Notes: generated by a model not told the origin, from the letters alone. DNA of 64,000 nucleotides from Stratiolaelaps scimitus (GCA_019614645.1 JABWDB010000008.1:2976001-3040000); one strand, 5' to 3'. Numbered from the stretch's first letter, positions 50,271 to 63,710 are shown. Program-made: numbers and translations.

Positions 50271-51560
50271 CTGGTCAAATAATTCGCTCACTCGGCGAAT
50301 AATGATAATGATGATCTCTTTTGTTTTGTTTTTCGGAAACTTCGAGTATGATGCAATGATAGAAGAGCCACCTTCCGCTAGGTCCTCCACCTCGGCAGGA
50401 CAAGGCCGAGCTGGTGTAGGACGAAGTCACAACAAGGCGTGGCACAACAAGCTGGCAACGAACGTCAACCCTACCGCATATGAAGCAGCGAGTTGTGCTC
50501 GTTCTCAAACACAATTTCTCTTCGGTAGGTGTTACTCCCATTTCATCCACAACTTTCCGCCTGGCTGACGCTCCCTTTTCGTGCGCTAGTGCATCCCCCA
50601 CCGAGAGTTTCTACCTTTTCTAGAGAGACCCTATCGACGTACATCACGGCAAGCACTTTCACAACGGCGCTGTTTAGTTGCCGCTCATCCTTAGAGGACA
50701 CGGCTGGTGGAAGCAAGGGGGTTCATGGGGTGGTGCGGGATTCGAGCTTTCCACACCGGAACTCTCCACTCCCGACGCGAAAACAGCGGTCCAGAAAACA
50801 GAAGCGTGCTAGCCCACCCGGCCAACATGGTGGTCGAGGTTGGTGCATCCCATGGGCAACATTGTAGCTGTCGCTCCGCCTGACGCTTACGGACTTCCCC
50901 GCACTCATGCATCCCTCTCTCTCTCTCTTCCTCTCTGTGCTTCAGCGATTACCCAAGCGCTCGTCAAGCAGGCACTAGTGCGCCATCCAGCTGAATGGAT
51001 GAATATAAAATGTACTGTCGGTGGGGCAACCGGACGGCCCAAGCAGCGGCTCACTATAGCGAGCTGTGTCGCAACTAGACCATCAAGCTTTCCCGCCTCC
51101 GCCTTGCCGCGCCCCTCTCTGGACCTTCCATCCATAAGCCGAAGAGTTCGCCGCACTCCCGACGTCGCAGCAGTTTCGCCCACACCCTGTCAATGGCTCC
51201 GCTGGTCCCTTCCCGTGGAAGCTTTCTGATCCAGACAGTTTCCTTGCCTTGACTCACCACGTTAGAGTCCGCGACACTATGCTATCCTACAAAGCTACCA
51301 GCCGAATATCCATACAACATCGGAACCTTTCCCTTAGGACGGCCCCATATGCCCTGGCTGCCTGCGACCCCTACCTCGCCTCGCTTAGCGATTGCAACGC
51401 TTCAATATGCCCTTTGACGAAAAACGCGAGGGGAGATCCTTTCAGCCCAGAGATTCACAAGACAAATGAGGAAAACTCATATACTTGTGTGCAGGTACAG
51501 AGAAACACGGAGCGGCAGCGGTGCTGGTCGTGGAAACGTGGTTGCATAGGTACCTCAGCA

Positions 51561-51664
51561 TACAATGTATACTGAGAGATGGTGACAACAATGTATACTG
51601 AGAGATGGTGACAACAATGTATACTGAGAGATGGTGACAACAATGTATACTGAGAGATGGTGAA
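51561..51664. repeat. 26-bp minisatellite, four copies
   Basis: The unit (AACAATGTATACTGAGAGAT followed by GGTGAC) is repeated four times head to tail at 51561-51586, 51587-51612, 51613-51638 and 51639-51664. Only the first and last bases of the array differ. Near-perfect identity implies recent expansion or active homogenisation. Confidence 0.9.
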
Positions 51665-52085
51665 CAATTGGAGTTGCTGATTGACTGATTCTTTGTTCTT
51701 GGAGCACTCACTCTCTCGGTAACGACTTGATGGACATCACTTGCCCATAGACGTGTGCCTGCTAGCCAAAAGCCTATTCTGCAGTACTGCTTGGAAGTAC
51801 TTGTCATCGATGTGGGGGATAGTAACTTCTACAACGCAATGTCATCACCGAAGCTGAATGTACCTAGGATGATTGTGGCTGGAGGGGACGTTGAAGGAGC
51901 GTCGTTGTTTGGTGAACATTGTGCTGGTGGAAGATTACGCACAGCTACCTAGTCAGCTTTGCAACTGTTCCACTATATTTATCTTATCATACGGCACATA
52001 GTGTTCTGTTTTAGTATCGAGTAAAATCTACACGCGCAGACAGCAAAGGACAATAAAGAAATCCGAAGATTCTCCGCGTCTCACA

Positions 52086-52337
52086 GAATCCCCTGATCTA
52101 AAGCCATGCATCCCTCCTGTCTAGCAGTCCAAGACGCTACATTACCAGACCATCGAGGGGTCACTATTTTGCCCAAAAACCTTCTGGGAGCAGGGCATTC
52201 CTGATCTGCTCAATTGTTGGGCAAAGGTGATCCAACAAAGTGGAGAATACATCATTGAACGAAGTTCCCTAAGCGCCCGGAAAACTGGCTTCTCATTTTA
52301 GGCGAAATGGCGCACGAACTTTTTGACTGACCCAATA
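52086..52337 (+). mobile_element. Degenerate mariner/Tc1 transposon, 3' end
   Basis: One frame reads ESPDLKPCIPP (52089-52121), matching the mariner SPDL-x-P block. After a frame change, FWEQGIPDLLNCWAKVIQ and GEYIIE (about 52182-52259) match the conserved transposase C-terminus (F-x-x-GI-x-x-L-x-x-x-W-x-K-x-I-x-x-x-G-x-Y). Behind the stop, CGCACGAACTTTTTGACTGA (52311-52330) and then CCCA resemble a mariner 3' terminal inverted repeat, ending next to a TA at 52336-52337. The catalytic DDD region is missing and there is a frameshift, so the element is dead. No 5' inverted repeat was found nearby. Confidence 0.65.
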
Positions 52338-53008
52338 TCACGCCCCGTGGTTAACACGGCGGAGATCCCAAGGGAAGCCTTTCCAGTGGACGTCGGAAGG
52401 GCTGTATATTATGTCTATCTATCTATCTATGTATCCATATATCTGTCTGCTGTTTCTCTGTGTATAATAGTTATACTTGTCCTCTTGTAATATTCGGCCT
52501 CCGTCTATATGCTGCTGCTGGGTCCGCTCGGCTTAGTAGCAGTTCATGTGTGTGGCGGTGGTGACGGTGATTCGGATTGGGTAGACTAAGGTTTGCCGAT
52601 CGGCCTTATCCCCTTATCCGTCTCTGTCTTCGTTCTTTCTTAGTGCCGAGGGTCGTCGTAGCTGCCAGATTCCAAGCGGAACGCGCGGAGGAAGGAAGGC
52701 CCTCGGTATAGTGTCGAGACAATACAGTCAGCCAGCTGACCAGCAGGCCAGCAGCTGGGAAATAGCCGACGGCATCCGATCATTCGGACGGGCAACGTCG
52801 AGGTGACAGGAGCCGCAGACGGTTCTCGACCCATTCACAACGGTGCTTGCATCGTGAAATGATGATACGCGCACACATATCATCACACACTGTGGAGTGA
52901 GCTGAGCAGGGAACGCACGCGAGGAACGTCAATGGCTATCTGGAGCTGCTGCTGTTGCGGCTGGCTGAGGATCTGTGCGGGAGCGGTGCGATTGTCTGCA
53001 GGTAATCG

Positions 53009-53468
53009 GTGGAGGGCGAGGGCATGACATCATGATACAAGAACAGAATGGTACGGCGAATCGGGTCGGGCCGCTGCAGGACATGAGCGTAGCAGAAACA
53101 GCAGCGTCAGTAGAAGACGCGTGCACGATGGCCGCAGCGCGAAATACACACACACACATCCACATGAACAGATGGATGCATAGATGGCCGGTAATGTCTG
53201 TTGTGGAGTCTACTATCTTCACGTTTCGTTCAGGAGAAATAGCGGCAGACACGCAGACACGCAATGAACGAACGATCGCGGCGGGGGCTGGGGAGCAGCG
53301 AGGACAGGGGGTGAGGGGATACGGCTGGAGGGAGAGAGAGAGAGAGAGAGGGAGAGAGAGATGCCAGACGAGAGCGTGTGAGTGTGTCGGTGTCTGGCGT
53401 ACTAGTGCCCACTGAGGATGGTCGTGGCGACTCGCCTCAAGGTCGAAGCACAGTATTATTATGCCACG

Positions 53469-53500
<32 letters not shown>

Positions 53501-53884
53501 TAATGATGTTGGTGCTACCGCTATCGCTGCTGCGGCGGCGGCTGCGGCGGCGGCCACCCTCACCGCGACCACTCACTGGCGGATGACGACGGCGTGTGGC
53601 GGCGCGGCAGCAACGCCACTAGAAGGAATACTGCGAGGCCGCCGTCGACGGCAGCGGTAACCAACGGCCACGGCCACGCCAGGATTCAAGGCTAAGGAGA
53701 AGGCAGGCAGGCAACGCGAAGCGGGTCATTGCCGAGGAAGGACGACACGAGGCAAAGAGAGAGCGCCGCCACGAGCGATGCTGCTGCTGATGATGTTGAT
53801 GACGATGTGCGTGGGCGATACAGCAGTGGCCATGGTTTAGTGGAGGTAGTGGTACAGCCACCCGCAGCTGACGACGAACGTTTC
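53009..53884. repeat. Patch sharing short sequence blocks with 31357-31616
   Basis: It contains the identical 17-mer (53009-53025), the word set ATTCAAGGCTAA / GGGTCATTGCC / GAGGAAGGACGACACGAGG (53684-53752) and a CCCGCAG...GACGACGAACGTTTC block (53861-53884). The last two are in reversed order relative to the 31-kb patch. Between them lie a GA-rich run and a CTG repeat. Confidence 0.5.
53470..53499. repeat. CTG trinucleotide repeat
   Basis: About ten CTG/TGC triplets in non-coding DNA, followed by CTG/CGG-type imperfect triplets to about 53565. Confidence 0.9.
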
Positions 53885-56800
53885 CCACTGGTGGCGAACC
53901 GAGCGAGCGAACGAGCGACCAAGCTAGGGACCAAGCAAGCACCCAACCGATGATTGTGTGTGCGTGAGTGCGTGTGTATCTATCTGAGTCTATGTATACG
54001 CACGTATGTTGATACAAATTACATACGAACCAGATATGATACACAACCACACACGAATGGGCCTGGGGACGGACGGACGGATGCACAGACAGATGGATGG
54101 ACGGGTGGACGGATAGACAGACAGACAGACGGAGAAACAGGCGCCTTGGAGAGACCAACATGAGGATTCACAATAGCGGCGGCGGCTGCTGCGGCTGCTG
54201 CTGCTGCGGCTGCTGCTGCTGCTGCTGGTGATGCTAGCCAGCGGATGGGAACTATATTTACAGGCGGCGGAACAAGGAAATGTCAACTCCAGAACAAAGC
54301 ATTCACTCTGTGTATCTCCGTATGTTTAGCTTTAGCGCGCAAGCGTGCCGTTCCGTCCGAAAGCTTAAGGAGAATAGCAGACGTGGCCATTCGTGAAAGA
54401 GAGATGGGAGAGACATGTATCGTTGAGCTGTTCAAGTGTGCACATGTGTAGGAAAAGATACACAATAATATAGTGATGATGATTATGATAGATGATAAAT
54501 GACAAAATATAATAACCTATATATTCATTTGGTGTTTAGCTGATGCCGGCGATTAAGGGTGATGGTTTGGACTGCTAGCAGTAGCCGTTGTAGTAGTATT
54601 CGTGGTAGCAGTGATAACTCAGGCGATAGTCAGGCTTGCTATGGGAGGACAGCTGATGGTCAGTTATGGAGAGAGAGAGGTACCAGTAGTAATGGCCTTC
54701 AAGAAGGACAAAGGCGATCAATAATTTCTACTACTAGTGAACATAGTAATGGCTCTCGTATGAACTCACCCGCCCCCTTCAACAGGTCGTTGAAGCAATG
54801 CTACAACCCGCCGGACCTGAGGCTTTTTTTTTAGGCCATGCAAGAAAGTAAACTGAATGTCACCCATGGAGAAGCTATAGTTGTACTGGTAGCACTATTA
54901 TAACGTGGATGGAATGTAAAATGAATTACTATAGTCAGCATACATCATCATGATGTAGGTGCGATTGACCATGATGAGCATTAGGGTTCACAGGAGCTGT
55001 AGAAGTAATTGAATGATGAACGAGCTGCACTCCCGACCATTGCCATGGCAGGGATTTCACACTCGCGCATCAGTCGAGCGTAGTTCATTGCTCCGATCAG
55101 GTTCGTGGTGGCGGTTGTCTCCCGAACAACATGGATCAGGAAGAACATGGGCCAGGAAGGCAAGGCGTTGAAACCGCTATGACATTGGATACATGGGGAA
55201 GCTATGCGTTGCACGAGTTCTGCGGTCCTTGACAGCTGACGTGTGTCAGGGTCACCGCGAAAGGAGGAAGGGATTCGTCGTTGTTTTTTACGCCGCTTGG
55301 ATTCAACATCGATTTGATGAGTCGACCTAAAACCGTTTCCTGACGCAGTTACTATCTCTCTCTCTCTCTTTCTCTCTCTCTCACTCTGTAATTTCTCGTT
55401 TTCCATGAGCACGTGTCGGAGTTTCATATTTATAGTCGTGTTATTACCTCTAACACGTGGAAAAGGGGTCTACGTAGCCGGATTTACGGATTGGAAATTG
55501 ACAACATTTCATTGAGAGTGAAATGTGATCGATCTATGATGTATAATATATATATATATATATATATACATACATATATAGTACACGTGTGCGAGTGGTT
55601 ATTGTATAAGGTGGTGTCTACATTGATCTTGTTATGCGCTAATTTTTCGAAATAAAACGAAATTGTGACGAAGTCCAAAGGTGAAGAGAGGAGACTAGGG
55701 CAAATTTGGGTGAAATTTCGTATTGAAGTGACCGAAGCAATTCGACACATGTCAACAACTCTGATGGCCATTGCTTCATTTTGGTGGCTTTTGCTTTGCC
55801 CTCCTGAAGAACTGCATTTACGAGTGATGTGTTGACGACAGCTTCCAGACATGCTGTACTGCTTGATTGGAACTTCGTTGAAGAAGTAGCTGAACGCTTC
55901 GATTCAGGGCACCATCAGCTACAAAACAGTCCTAGTAATAGTGACCATAGTGATACAGCGGTCCTCTACGTTGTTGCCTGCTCGATACTTGCCAATTTCA
56001 CCTTCTGCTGCCTGGCCGTCGCCGCCGCCACCACTACGCTTATAAGTGTTAACGCGTGGAGGGGACCATCTGTCCCATGCGCTGTGACCAAATTATCTGC
56101 GCGTGTAACAGCTTGGAACGAGGATGCCATGCCGTCCATTCGTCTGTCCCAAAGCTGCTTTTGGCCAAAATGAGCGTTTCACTCTCATCGTTATCGACAT
56201 CGAACCAATCAACTTTTACAACGATCTCTCCGTACGAGCGAGGCAGCCGACATAAGTCTTCTGATATCGCTGATGGTCATTCCGTCATCGTCGCTCAATC
56301 CGTCTTGATCTCCTCTCGTATCTCTCTTTCTTTCGCTCTCTGTAATAACTTACGACGAGTGTAAATTGTAAACATGCGTTACGGCCGCCGCACCTGTCCA
56401 CAATCCTGTTGTTGTGGGCAAAACTTATGCTGGAGCGACGCTGGCGGTAGCGATCGCGAATTTGGCGAACAGCTGATCGGTGCGGGCCGCGCCGATGCGG
56501 CGGTCGTGTGCAGAGGGGAGTGAGTACGCTATAAATAGACCCGAGGAATGGAATGGTAAAGCGATCGCCGGAGCTGAGAGGAGGTAGTGTGCCTCTTGGA
56601 GGTTGGTTGGGAAGAGTAGACAAACCTGCGGAGGGCCACTTCAGTAGAACTCTATCCATGTGAATCGGTAGTATATTGTAAAGGGAAGGTCGTTTGCGGG
56701 TGAGCATCGCCCAAACTCAGTGGCAGCCCGCACAGGAGGCCTCTGCAGTACGCTTATGTACGGAGGCGTCCTGAGGGAGAGGGTCCAGACACGTGGCTTT

Positions 56801-58980
56801 GCTTGGATTAGCGCAGCGGTGCCTGCCTTGACTCGCTCCACCTCTCGACTGCGCGCTACGTACCGTTATACAGTAGCAAACCCGGCCGGAACGACAGTCT
56901 CCCACAGATTTCTCTGCTGCTGCTGCCGCCGCCGCCAGCCACCGTCGCCGACGTCCTCCACAGTGCTCGAAGATCTTACATTCGAGCTGCGGCTGACACG
57001 ACGACCAAACGAGAGCGTATCGAGATGACAGCGACAGCAGCAGGCGAATGGTGCTCTAGCCACTGCATCTTAAAATGATTGTTGTCGCGAACTTAGGAAC
57101 AGTACTGTAACTATGAGTACCAGCATCAACAAGAGCATCCACGAGATGGGTGGCAGTCAGGCAGCCAGGTCAGCTGCAGATGGCGGATGAAGAATACAGC
57201 AGCGTCTTTCTCGATCTTTCTGCCGCTGCCGGCTCAAACGCCGCTACTGACGATGGTGGTGGTAGTGGCAGCGACGGCGCCTCTCTCCCTAGTACGCTCT
57301 GGTTTCGTAACGGCGCTCCAAGGCTGTGACGCACTCGTGGTCGCGGCGGAACCGCTCCTAACCTGCGTTCCTACGGGCTGATTTTGCCTCCCGGCAGAGC
57401 ACTCTGCCGCTTGCGAGCCCAGCCTCTCTGTTCACCTAGCCCTGTGCTCCGCAAAGCTCCGCTCGTCCTTCACGAGGTCGATATGTCCACGCTTCAAGGA
57501 CACAGCGACAGTGTCCACAGGACGAGAGGAGCGACCGGCTGGGTGATGCACTCACCTCAGTGCTCTTGCCTCCAATCGTGCGCGCTCCACGCGCCCCTCG
57601 GTATGCTCGAGCGGGGTCCAGTAAGAATGACAGGACGGCCAACCTGAACCACCCCCCGAAGCCCGGAGCATTCGCTCTTTCCTAGTCGGCATCCCTCATA
57701 CCCCCCCGGCCAGTCCAACGTCAGAAAACGACGCCTCAATGATTGTCAGGACGGCATGATCGTATTGTAAGTTTGTTCGATTATTTGTTAATTTAAGGAA
57801 GCTATTTAAGCACCTTGCACAACTGTTCGCGTGTCCGCGTGTCTCTAGCTGCGTGTGTGTATGAATAAAACCAAGCGACCCACTACTGGTGGAGCGGTAA
57901 AGAAATCGCTATTAATTATGAAGTGAAAATATACCGAATATGGGATCGCGAACGATCTAATGCCGATGGTGGTAAAATAATAACATTGCGATTCGGTCTA
58001 ATTGGGTCTATCTCAAAGTGAAATATGAGGTGTTTTGGCAAAGCAATTATATTATAGTATCATCTTATGTCGCCTATATATGGCGACGATACAATACAAC
58101 TGAGTGAGTTCCCGGCATAGCCTCTAGCTTTCGTATGGAAAGACACACGCATATACGTCGTGCGCTCGTAAACAGCAGCAAGCTGTAACAGATACACACG
58201 TATCTGCTATTCATAAAAGCGTGAACGCAGAATGCGGAGCTGGGCTGTGAGTCATGGTTCATAGCGTATTGTTCGTGAGCTTGAATGGACGTGACTATCA
58301 ATAAAATAGTCGTACGCGCGGCGGCCTTCTGAGACGATCTGATGTGATCTAAGTGACTCTCAACGTATTTAACGCTCATCTGACGACTCAAAACCTACAA
58401 TACTACTCAACTGTGTGACATTGCAACTTGCGAGCTGTCCACGAATCAAACTCGCGCATAGGGAGTGTCTCTGCTGTGTAGCCAACCAGCAATATGGTCA
58501 ATGGACGATCGTCAGGAAATATGTTCGGCTTGTACATGTGAGAACTTTCCGAAGCACAATCAAAACCGCGTTTTTTTATAATATTACTTGTCAGCTATCG
58601 ACCCGGCCAATCGGATTTGATCTTTTAGGTGAGACATTTGCTTAATTTGTCCACGGGATAAAACCTACCGAGGAAATGATCATAGAGGGCGTTCATAGTC
58701 AGACGAAGTAAGGACTGAGTTACAAGACTAACTGAGAAATACAAAAAGCAAAAGCCTCAAGCCTTCACAGGAAGCCTGGTTTCGTATATACGCTGTTTTT
58801 GTTAAAGGAAGGTTGTTGCCATGGTCATGCATGTCAACACCGTGACCGCCCCCCTTTCTGGAACTGTTGACGGTGTAGAAAGCCCCGTGAATGTAAACAT
58901 TCAGTATTCAGGACGCATACAGTGCCTTACGTCCTGTGCAGTGGTAGCTGTGCCGCACACCACATTAGTTGTCGCTACTA

Positions 58981-59092
58981 CTTTTCAAATCTTATTGCGG
59001 AGATACTGCCCATAAGAGTAAATATGACTCCATTCAGATTTGAACCTCCGACTACAGAACACTACCTTTGGTAGTGCCTCGCTCACCCACCA
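58981..59092 (-). repeat. Candidate tRNA-derived SINE, copy 2
   Basis: This is the second copy of the repeat at 5316-5430. On the minus strand, TGGGTGAGCGAGG (complement at 59077-59089, A-box-like) is followed by a perfect 7-bp hairpin (CACTACC/GGTAGTG, 59060-59076) in the position of an anticodon arm. GGTTCAAATCT (complement at 59037-59047, B-box-like) comes next, then about 50 bp of tail shared with copy 1. The T-arm does not pair well, so a functional tRNA is excluded. A tRNA-derived SINE is the best explanation. Confidence 0.5.
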
Positions 59093-61100
59093 CGTCATCT
59101 CTCGTTGCGACTTCCTACACCTCTTGTACGGAGTAACCATTTCACAAACACATTCCAGATCTACTTGTTCGATTTTGTCAGCCTATGGCAACAAACAAGA
59201 CTCGTGAGGCAATACACTCTGAGGCGCACCCTGCATGGAGGCTCCGATAAACCTTAGGAAATAGCAACTTAAGTGACCTTTAACATAAGGTGGAAGGAGT
59301 GGTGGGGACAGTGCAAGCATTGGTTTACGACGCTCGTCGCTAAGTGACGATTCTAGTATGCTAAACGAGTCTCTAGTTTTATCATGTTCCGCCAATAATG
59401 AATATGGGCAAAGTCTTTGTAGGCTCCGTTTGATCTGCCGCGCATCCCAATTCCCTATGTCCGGTCGACCTGCTTACGCTTGTAACTAGCTGTCAGGTCA
59501 TCCTAAGGTGACCACATAGCTAAAAAACAGGAAGAACCTTGAAGCCTAACCATCCGATGAAGATACCAGCGTACGGAAACCATAAACGTATCCTGAGCCG
59601 GAAGGAGCGCCAGGAGACGAAACAAACTTCGAGAGTAAGGGAGGGCGTTACACGTGCCCAAGGTCGAGGTCAGTGTCCCTCCTCCTCGGACTCGAGGAAC
59701 ACTGGTAGGAGTTTGGCTAACGGTCAGACGAGGCCTTCGCGCGCCGGGCCCTTCAACGCCGGCTCCCAGGCCCACAGTACGTGTACTCTACGAGATCTTC
59801 AGGGTCACACTGAGACGATGCTCCGCCAGAGTCCTGCTCCAGAACCGCGATAGAATTGTAGGAATAAGGTGAATTATTGCCTATTGCTGTCCGATAGTGG
59901 GGGTTTCACTTTAATGCTGACTGAGTTAGTGAAGACAACGTGTCTACAGATCGAAGCTGGCAAAAAGGACGATAAAGAGGTAAATGCCAACTAATGTAGA
60001 GATGCTTGCTTGGATGTATTATATAACAGTGGGTTTCCCAGCTGATCGTAGACATCGAACTTCTATCGAATTCACTCTCGTATGAGAAGTAGTAACCACC
60101 GAGCAGTTGCTAGCGAATGTCGTCCAGGTCATGCGAAGTATCAAGTTCTGCTGATTTACGTGGCTACAGTAAATCGACTGCTCTCAGCTGTCTCTTTCAC
60201 TGCGCGTTCAACCCATTCATTGAATTGCTGTATTCAAACGAGCATTCACATGCTCGTAGAGCCGGCAATGCTCCAGCAGTGAACGTTGTAGTAACATATC
60301 AACATTCGACAACACACACTGTAAACGATGTACTCAGCTATTGAGGCCAGCCGATGCTGTCGGCGGTAACAACGATCCTCCAAGGAACTACCATATCTTG
60401 TAATATGCTTAAATGACAATCCCTATTCATTCAAATACATCGTGGGCTTCCTTGAAAAATATGAACACGTTCGATACGCACGGATTGCACGCGACAGCCC
60501 CCCTCCCCCTTATTTAGTCCTTTCTCGATTGATTCCTAAGCCGCACAAATATGCTGCGACCCCTACGACCCATGCGGTGTGCTTCAGCCTAGATTACCTT
60601 AACTTAGCTTCGCTCAATGCCAGTAGGGCGTGGACACGCACGAGCTAGCTATTATATTATAGCCTGTGTGTTTCGACACTGTTGGCTCATCTGCTGTTCT
60701 CCGTTTCCGTTTTTCCCTTGTATGTATGTGTGTGTGTGTGTGAAGGATTTCCGTCTGCATGCTGCTCATTCGTCCTGTCCCTAGCTTGGGTTCATCCCGC
60801 TCACCACCCAGTGTCGCGCGTGGCTCGCGGTGCCGCTGAGTGTCCTGTGGCTGCCGGCACCGTCACCGCCGCTGCTGCTGCCGCCGCCGCCGTCTGCTAC
60901 AGCCGCTCGGATTCCCTCCTCTTCTGACCCTTCACGGAACGTAGGATACTGTGTCTCTCTGACTGTTGGAAAGGGCCAGTGAACCAGTATGTAGACTCTG
61001 CGTATGTGCTCCGCACCCCCGCCGCGCGAGGCAACGTGAGCCACCCGGTCTCACTTCCGCTTCAGGGACCTCACACGATGTGTCGGGGTGAGCAATCGTC

Positions 61101-61133
<33 letters not shown>

Positions 61134-61368
61134 TCGGCGAGCCCTTGCCCCCTTATCCCCTGTCTGCGTGCCGCTCACTAGCTACTTGGCGTGTCTGGTC
61201 CACCAGGAGTAGGGAGAGAAGCTCGGGCTAGAGGCACATGGCACTCGGCGGCGGCGGAGACGGCCGCCGGTTCGTCGGCCCTCAGCGTGCGGCGCTCAAC
61301 CCGCCGTCTACGTTGAAAACCCGCCACCAGCGACTCCGCCAGAACACAGTCCGCTGCCAGAACCGCTC

Positions 61369-61402
<34 letters not shown>

Positions 61403-61550
61403 AAGAGAGAGAGAGTATTGAGGATGAAAGGGGGTGGCTCGCCAGCAGATAGCGATAGTGGATTGTGGCGGGAACGGAGGGGAACAGGTCAGATACGAAC
61501 CAAAGTATCGTTGGGGTCACGGTCATGGTGAACCTTGTCCTTCAAATTTC

Positions 61551-61551
<1 letters not shown>

Positions 61552-61591
<40 letters not shown>
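61552..61591. repeat. AT microsatellite
   Basis: About 40 bp of TA repeat followed by a short GATA-type run. Confidence 0.9.
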
Positions 61592-61595
<4 letters not shown>

Positions 61596-63638
61596 GATAG
61601 ATAGAGGAAGCATTTTAAGTAATGAGTAAGCAGCAATAGAGAGCCGGCAAATCCGCCGGCCGGTCTATGTGCCGTCAATGCGGAACCACAGCAATACTCA
61701 TCGGAAGCAATACAGTTGACTGCGGATGAATGATTGACTCAGACTAGACTCAAACATTTACAGTCGTAGAAATAAGAGGCAAGGAGTTAAGCATAACAAG
61801 GTATATATATATAAGAAGAGGAACATATACAAGAATATGTGATCGTGACAAACCGTTTGATTTGAAGTGAGACGTTTGCAACGAGCCGTGAGGTATCGAC
61901 GGAGTTCTACTTTGCCGTAGCAAAAAGTGATCATGGGAAGAGTGAATGATTTAACGGATGATCAATTATTTCTAATATAGATACATTGACAGATAAGGCA
62001 AGCCGAGTCTACATAAAAGCACTCGTTATAAAGTAGGACTGATGACAGATGCGATCAGGTGAACGGGCTAAGGGTCGTATAACTCCACCAAAGCTGTGCC
62101 GGTAGAACCCTATGTCAATGTTGAATGCATAATAATAATAATCCCCTATATATTGTTGCAATACTATCGTTCTACCCCGGCAGCATCGAGTGCACGATGT
62201 CTATTAGATAAGTGTACAGCGTTCATCTGACGAACTGTAGGCGATTCGGTCCGCGAACCGGCGACGCTTGTGCCTGCGAAGGCTGCCCGCTACCACCGTC
62301 GTACAATGGGGGAAAAGCAGCAACCGCTGCCACCGCCGCCGCCACCATCGACCTTTCGCCACTCAGCGACCAGCCGAGGAACATGAAGCATCACGAGGCA
62401 TTGGCGGTGATTGCCGAACTGGAGCTAAATTTACTCGAACATGCGCGATCGTGGAGAGCGTCATCGCCATGTCAAGCCACGGGGGAATCAACGAAGGAGA
62501 CAATGCAGCGCCGGTCGTTCGGCTTCGTCAGCTCGCCTATCAGCAGCTGGATGCGACTGCACACTGAACATACGGCGGCGGAGGTCGTCGTGGGCTTGGT
62601 GATATTTAGCATTGGGTATCGCATCGTCAAACGCGTTGCATAGCGTGGCAGACAAGCACGCGGTACGTTCAGGGCGTTAATGGCGGACGCGAGTACATGA
62701 GTAGGAGACCATGCGTGCGTTACTCAAAGGTTCACTGCCGAGTTGAACCTGCAGCACTCGGCGTGAATCACTACTGCAGAATCAGTTACATCGGATGCAG
62801 ACAATACGCTCCGTACGTGCTGAGTTTCTTGTTTGCTGGAGCAGTCGCGGAAGCAGGAGGGGAGGGGACATCCAACCAACCATAACAGCATTGTAATAGA
62901 TCAGCTTCGTACTTTGATGGCAGTGGCGGCAGCGGTAGTTATTACAGGCATGGCAATGTACTTAGAGTAGTGGTGTCTTCAGAGCGAAGGCCAGTAATGT
63001 CAGTCTGGCAAAATGAGGGTAGGATACATAACTTCCTTTATTGCTAACATGACCCTCGTATGCGGTCTCCTCCCCCCTTTTGCTCGAGCTGAAACCTTTA
63101 AACATCAGCATGTCCCACACGGCCTATATAGCTCTATGGTTGAGAGAAATAACGAAATGGTGGCGAGGGATAGACTAGGAGACATCGCGAACATCTGAAA
63201 TCTTCTTAGAGCAAAATTCCAGGCTATGCTGTGCTAGCATAGTTAGTGTTGTCTTTCACAACGCGGTACTACTACTACAAGTAAAGCAAATTTTCCGGGC
63301 AGACTCTCAGACAACATTTGACGTCCACGATACAACTGCTTTCGGCATTGCTTCATAGGACGGACCCCTTTAAATGTGCAACAGTCGAGATCGAACCCTT
63401 GCACGATACCACTTCCACCGCAATCAGTAGTACTACTGGTTGCTCGCATTGCTGCTAAACAGAACTGAGATGGGGGTAAGCAGTAGAAATTCAGCGAATT
63501 GTGTCACCGTGCAACGCGAACGGACCGCTGTGCGGCCAGATGGAGCACTCCGCAACTATAAACACATCGATACGAGAACACGGCTTTTAAGGACCGGAAT
63601 AGAAGCTGTCCCGGATACTGAACGGCAGGTATTATTAC

Positions 63639-63641
<3 letters not shown>

Positions 63642-63710
<69 letters not shown>

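Noticed and set aside
51442..51807. Repetitive minus-strand frame resembling a repeat protein
   Set aside because: It is only the translation of the 26-bp minisatellite in shifting frames.
54900..54930. TGGAATGTAAA, identical to the first 11 bases of miR-1
   Set aside because: The rest of the mature sequence does not match and the flanks form no proper precursor hairpin; chance seed match.
62380..62643. Open frame of about 87 codons from an ATG ending in a hydrophobic helix, like a tail-anchored protein
   Set aside because: No homology recognised, no splice signals, and an overlapping open frame in another phase; probably chance.
63380..63435. GGGTTCGATCTC on the minus strand as a possible tRNA T-loop
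   Set aside because: The T-stem does not pair and no A-box or acceptor stem is present.
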